Positions 12,625-15,191 of a stretch of 15,191 nucleotides of DNA are shown piece after piece; positions within the stretch are counted from its first letter, which is position 1, and the number at the start of each line of letters is the position of its first letter. Origin of the DNA: Prevotella sp. UBA2711 (GTDB taxonomy: Bacteria; Bacteroidota; Bacteroidia; Bacteroidales; Bacteroidaceae). The stretch is from positions 8,821 through 24,011 of the forward strand of contig DEKX01000039.1 in the NCBI GenBank assembly GCA_002354095.1. The letters are read 5' to 3'. A model generated the notes under the pieces. That model had not been told where the DNA came from. It did no database searches and saw only the letters and a list, made by a program, of their open reading frames with translations. A program made the position numbers and the translations under genes.

Positions 12625-13668
12625 TTATCCCTCCTTATATTCCTTTTTCTTTTTGAAATGAAGACACATCCACTTCCGAAAATAGAAGAAACTTCTCTCC
12701 AAAAAGAACAACAAGAGTGTCGTCAATATGAACAATCTTATTTCCTGATAATTGGATGACTGTAAATTGCGGGTGAAGAAACGTACATCTAAGTCTTGTC
12801 CGATTGGAACGTTGGAAAAAGTAAGACTATTTGAGCCGATTTTGCAAGATAAAGGTTCAAAGGTTTCAGGAATTACCTCTACTATCTCTTCCGACTGCCA
12901 ACTCACGTACTTGTCAGCGTCGGAGCTAACAGTAAATTGCAAATGGTAATTGGAACAAGAAATATCATGAAGAGCAAACAGATTTGGTTTCTTCTGAGTA
13001 TGGTTGTTGGAAGTAACGCTTATATTGGGAACAATATTAATAATATAAAGAAGTGTCATTGTTATCAAGGAGAGAACGACGTTTAAGACAAAATGCTTCT
13101 TAGCAGTTTTGACACAAAATATTCGCTGGTGGCTGTAAACTTTGCTGGAATGTATATTGCCTAACAGTTTGTATACCTCTTTGCCAAATAATGCAAGTAA
13201 GAACAAGATGAATTCCGTCAAAAAGAAATTCCTAATCATCTGTGTATTATCTGCTACAATATTTTTTGTATAGAAATGTAGTTTTCCAGATTCCACACCT
13301 AATAAAGACATATCTCCAAAAGAGATTTCCTCCCCTCCATCAATACCAGAAAAATTGCTAGATAAAGCATTTCTGCCATAGTCTGCATCCAGCAACAGTA
13401 ACTGCATACTATCTTTACTATACGAATAACTTAGTGTATATTCTGTTTTAGATAAATCATGGAGGTCAAAAAAATTAATTTTCAAATACGGATCCTTAAA
13501 CTCCAAATTTGCATTTTCCAACTGATTCTCAGAACGTTCTATTTCCTTCTGTATATGTGGAATTTTATTACATATTACTAAGATGTATAAGAACAAACTA
13601 ACTAACAAAAAGATAATCAATGCCCTAATAGTTCTTGCTCTTTGAAGTGTACGTAACTGCGTTCTCAT
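12625..13668 (-). CDS. Membrane protein of internally duplicated TM + extracytoplasmic-domain module
   Basis: A 347-residue protein with four predicted helices: about 15-33, 150-170, 208-225 and 318-338. Basic ends (MRTQLRTLQRAR at the start, HFKKKKEYKEG at the end) place both termini inside by the positive-inside rule. The protein is a tandem duplication. Each half has a helix, a domain starting with an HD-I/L-S motif (LHDLSKTEYTLSYS; LHDISCSNYHLQF), a beta-rich stretch, and an ending of the form Q-x-I-R-x-F-x-L-T running into a helix (NTQMIRNFFLTEF; NYQEIRLFILTTL). I do not recognise the family. The same module occurs in the next two genes upstream. It starts 9 nt after the stop of the preceding gene, so is in its operon. 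GC is low (about 28% in a 60-nt sample near 13,000, against 53% near 3,000 in AAA1). Confidence 0.75.
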   Translation of the reverse strand: MRTQLRTLQRARTIRALIIFLLVSLFLYILVICNKIPHIQKEIERSENQLENANLEFKDPYLKINFFDLHDLSKTEYTLSYSYSKDSMQLLLLDADYGRNALSSNFSGIDGGEEISFGDMSLLGVESGKLHFYTKNIVADNTQMIRNFFLTEFILFLLALFGKEVYKLLGNIHSSKVYSHQRIFCVKTAKKHFVLNVVLSLITMTLLYIINIVPNISVTSNNHTQKKPNLFALHDISCSNYHLQFTVSSDADKYVSWQSEEIVEVIPETFEPLSCKIGSNSLTFSNVPIGQDLDVRFFTRNLQSSNYQEIRLFILTTLLLFFLERSFFYFRKWMCLHFKKKKEYKEG

Positions 13669-13677
13669 TTTTATTTA

Positions 13678-14847
13678 TTATTTTATTAAACATCTATAGA
13701 GCATTTTTGCGATTATTGCTAAAAGGTAAGTGATAATGGTAGTTAAAAAGAATAACCTAAACCATTGTATTGCGTTGGATTCGAGAAATTTCACATTAAA
13801 CGAGAGTGCCTCGTCTTGTTTGTAGTCTCTTAAATCCCATCCGCTAAATTCTATAGTTTTTGACTTTCCATCATAAGACTGATGGAAAGCATCCGCAAAC
13901 TCTATAGACTCACAAATTCCCCAATTTCTGAAATTTAGTCTTTTCACGTCCAGGGAAACAAATGCGGCATTATCTATTGGGGAGATTTCAACTGACTCGT
14001 CAAAACTAATCGTAACATTAGTGGAATCTATCTCGTATGTCATCAGTGAGCAATCAAATTTAGCCTTAGAAATATCGTATGGAGCTAACAGTAAATTTAG
14101 GAGGCCAGTCCAAGAAGTGCAATCTTTTGGCTTAATGATAACAGAACTGTCAGCATGTTCTCCTAAACCGTAATAAGTGTTGACCATTAACTCTTCATCA
14201 TTGAATCTAAAAATGGAAGTCCTGTATTCACTAAGTTCCCACTTTCGCAGTGCATCAATTAAGGTGTAAAAAGTGTCCTCTTCATTCCAAAATTCGACTG
14301 ATGCATTATCGTACGTATTATTTTTATTAATGATATAGCTGTTCTGGTTACCACCTTGATAGATTTCAACTTCGTGGTGGATTGTTGAATTGTTGAATGG
14401 AAATGAGAACCGAATTGCGCCAAAAGCATTATTAATTTGGCCTCCATTACGTTTTTGGACTTTTTCGAGTAAATTGAGACCAATAGAAACTTTTCGATTA
14501 TTCAATACGCTTGGTGTGAAAAATGCGCCCAAGGTATCAATAGATGAAACTTGCGGCCGAGCCATGAGTGAATCTTTCTTTTTATTACAAATGCTAAAAA
14601 CATAACACTCATCCCGAACTCCTGCATTTTCATTAGAAAAGCTCAATTTGACGTCGGCAATTGTAAAATGACAATCACTGTCGGCTTTCGAAGACATGGG
14701 ATGAGACAGGTATATATAGTTTTTAAAATGCATTACATGATTCCAACTCAAAAGTACTGTAATCAAATAACAGCAAAGCACTAAGCAAAGAATAAACTTT
14801 ACTAAAGACTTTAACTTTGCCAGACTGTTTTCTTTCATAATGATCAT
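13678..14847 (-). CDS. Large membrane-anchored protein carrying the same module
   Basis: A 389-residue protein from ATG 14847. One helix lies at about 15-36 and one at about 360-382, with roughly 320 extracytoplasmic residues between. The last part (about 270-389) is the module seen in the neighbouring genes: APYDISKAKFDCSL near the front and ESNAIQWFRLFFLTTI at the final helix. The preceding part (about 40-260) is additional, probably beta-rich, and unrecognised. ATG at 14847-14845 overlaps the TGA of the upstream gene (14846-14844) in an ATGA junction, which favours this start; ATG 14838 (MKENSLAKLK) is the alternative. Earlier in-frame ATGs lie within the upstream gene. Function is unknown; a surface receptor or envelope structural role fits the layout but nothing shows it. 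Confidence 0.7.
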   Translation of the reverse strand: MIIMKENSLAKLKSLVKFILCLVLCCYLITVLLSWNHVMHFKNYIYLSHPMSSKADSDCHFTIADVKLSFSNENAGVRDECYVFSICNKKKDSLMARPQVSSIDTLGAFFTPSVLNNRKVSIGLNLLEKVQKRNGGQINNAFGAIRFSFPFNNSTIHHEVEIYQGGNQNSYIINKNNTYDNASVEFWNEEDTFYTLIDALRKWELSEYRTSIFRFNDEELMVNTYYGLGEHADSSVIIKPKDCTSWTGLLNLLLAPYDISKAKFDCSLMTYEIDSTNVTISFDESVEISPIDNAAFVSLDVKRLNFRNWGICESIEFADAFHQSYDGKSKTIEFSGWDLRDYKQDEALSFNVKFLESNAIQWFRLFFLTTIITYLLAIIAKMLYRCLIK

Positions 14848-15191
14848 AATTTGTGTCGAAACTTGACAGATAGTAATATTTGTACCAAGTACTTCAAAAA
14901 TAATCCGAAGAATCCGGCACATAGCGTAGTTATGAAAAACAAACGTACCATCTGGGTGTTTTCCGACTCTAATAGTTTAGCATTAAAACTGAACGAACGT
15001 ACATTAGAATCTGTGTCCCCACTATATACACTTTCTGCGTAATTATTACCAGTTTTCTGATTACCTGAAACAATATCTGCATCTTCATATAGATAGGTTC
15101 TAACTTTAATACTGTCGATACCTCTTGTTACCACATATATATTATAACAACAACGTGAAATGTCCTGAAGTGTCTTTTCCTGATTTCACTT
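14844..15191 (-). pseudogene. Module-family membrane protein, 3' part; in-frame stop near the window edge
   Basis: The readable frame ends at TGA 14846-14844 and covers 15185-14847. It contains the module front motif (LQDISRCCYNIYVV) and back motif (ESENTQMVRLFFITTL) plus a terminal helix and basic tail. Going upstream the frame meets TGA at 15188-15186, six codons before the conserved motif, and no ATG lies between; the only possible start is GTG at 15134, inside the module. Relatives in this window have a helix and more sequence before this point. So the gene is probably frameshifted or truncated, or a real frame change lies just beyond the window. It is co-directional and overlaps the next gene by 4 nt. 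Confidence 0.5.

Noticed and set aside
1..15191. CRISPR array, tRNA, rRNA, insertion sequence or integrase
   Set aside because: No regularly spaced repeats, tRNA-like cloverleaf, rRNA segment, transposase motif or terminal inverted repeats were seen. The boxA-like site is not followed by any rRNA.

Overview
The window looks like chromosomal DNA from a member of the Bacteroidales, probably Prevotella-like. Nearly every transcription unit starts just after a Bacteroidetes-type promoter core (TAnnTTTG, for example TATCTTTGC), Shine-Dalgarno sites are absent or weak, and the first two genes are typical of this group. Family calls come from reading translated motifs by eye; no database search was possible.

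Layout. 1-1,138 (minus strand): the 5' part of an acetyl-CoA hydrolase/transferase (succinate CoA-transferase type) and a complete TrhA/hemolysin-III-type seven-helix membrane protein. Both look like host housekeeping genes. 1,222-4,235 (plus): a promoter with a long structured leader containing a boxA-like element, then a 759-residue AAA+ protein (AAA1) and a small cysteine-rich protein of unknown function. 4,326-8,163 (plus): a membrane protein carrying a PARP-like ADP-ribosyltransferase domain, a Cache-sensor/SpoIIE-type PP2C phosphatase, and an HD-domain hydrolase. The HD start codon sits inside a relic that resembles the 5' end of the transferase gene. 8,273-11,941 (plus): a sigma-70-family factor, an overlapping gene that fuses an anti-sigma-like N-terminus, a C39/papain-like peptidase and a RyR domain, a strong hairpin, and a second AAA+ protein (AAA2) paralogous to AAA1. 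11,949-12,389 (minus): a TerB-like protein convergent with AAA2. 12,625-15,191 (minus): an AT-rich array of two complete membrane proteins and one partial or broken one, all built from the same unrecognised extracytoplasmic-domain-plus-helix module.

How it may work together (inference). The region from about 1.2 to 12.4 kb reads as one composite stress or conflict locus. It has sensory parts (Cache domain, RyR domain), switches (PP2C phosphatase, sigma factor with a putative protease-containing anti-sigma protein), a possible effector (membrane ADP-ribosyltransferase), a nucleotide-type hydrolase (HD), and two AAA+ machines that each pair a degenerate AAA-like half with an intact CbbX/SpoVK-type half. 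Co-transcription of the sigma factor, the C39-RyR protein and possibly AAA2, plus the paralogy of AAA1 and AAA2, is the strongest evidence for a linked system. The ligand, target and phenotype cannot be read from the sequence.
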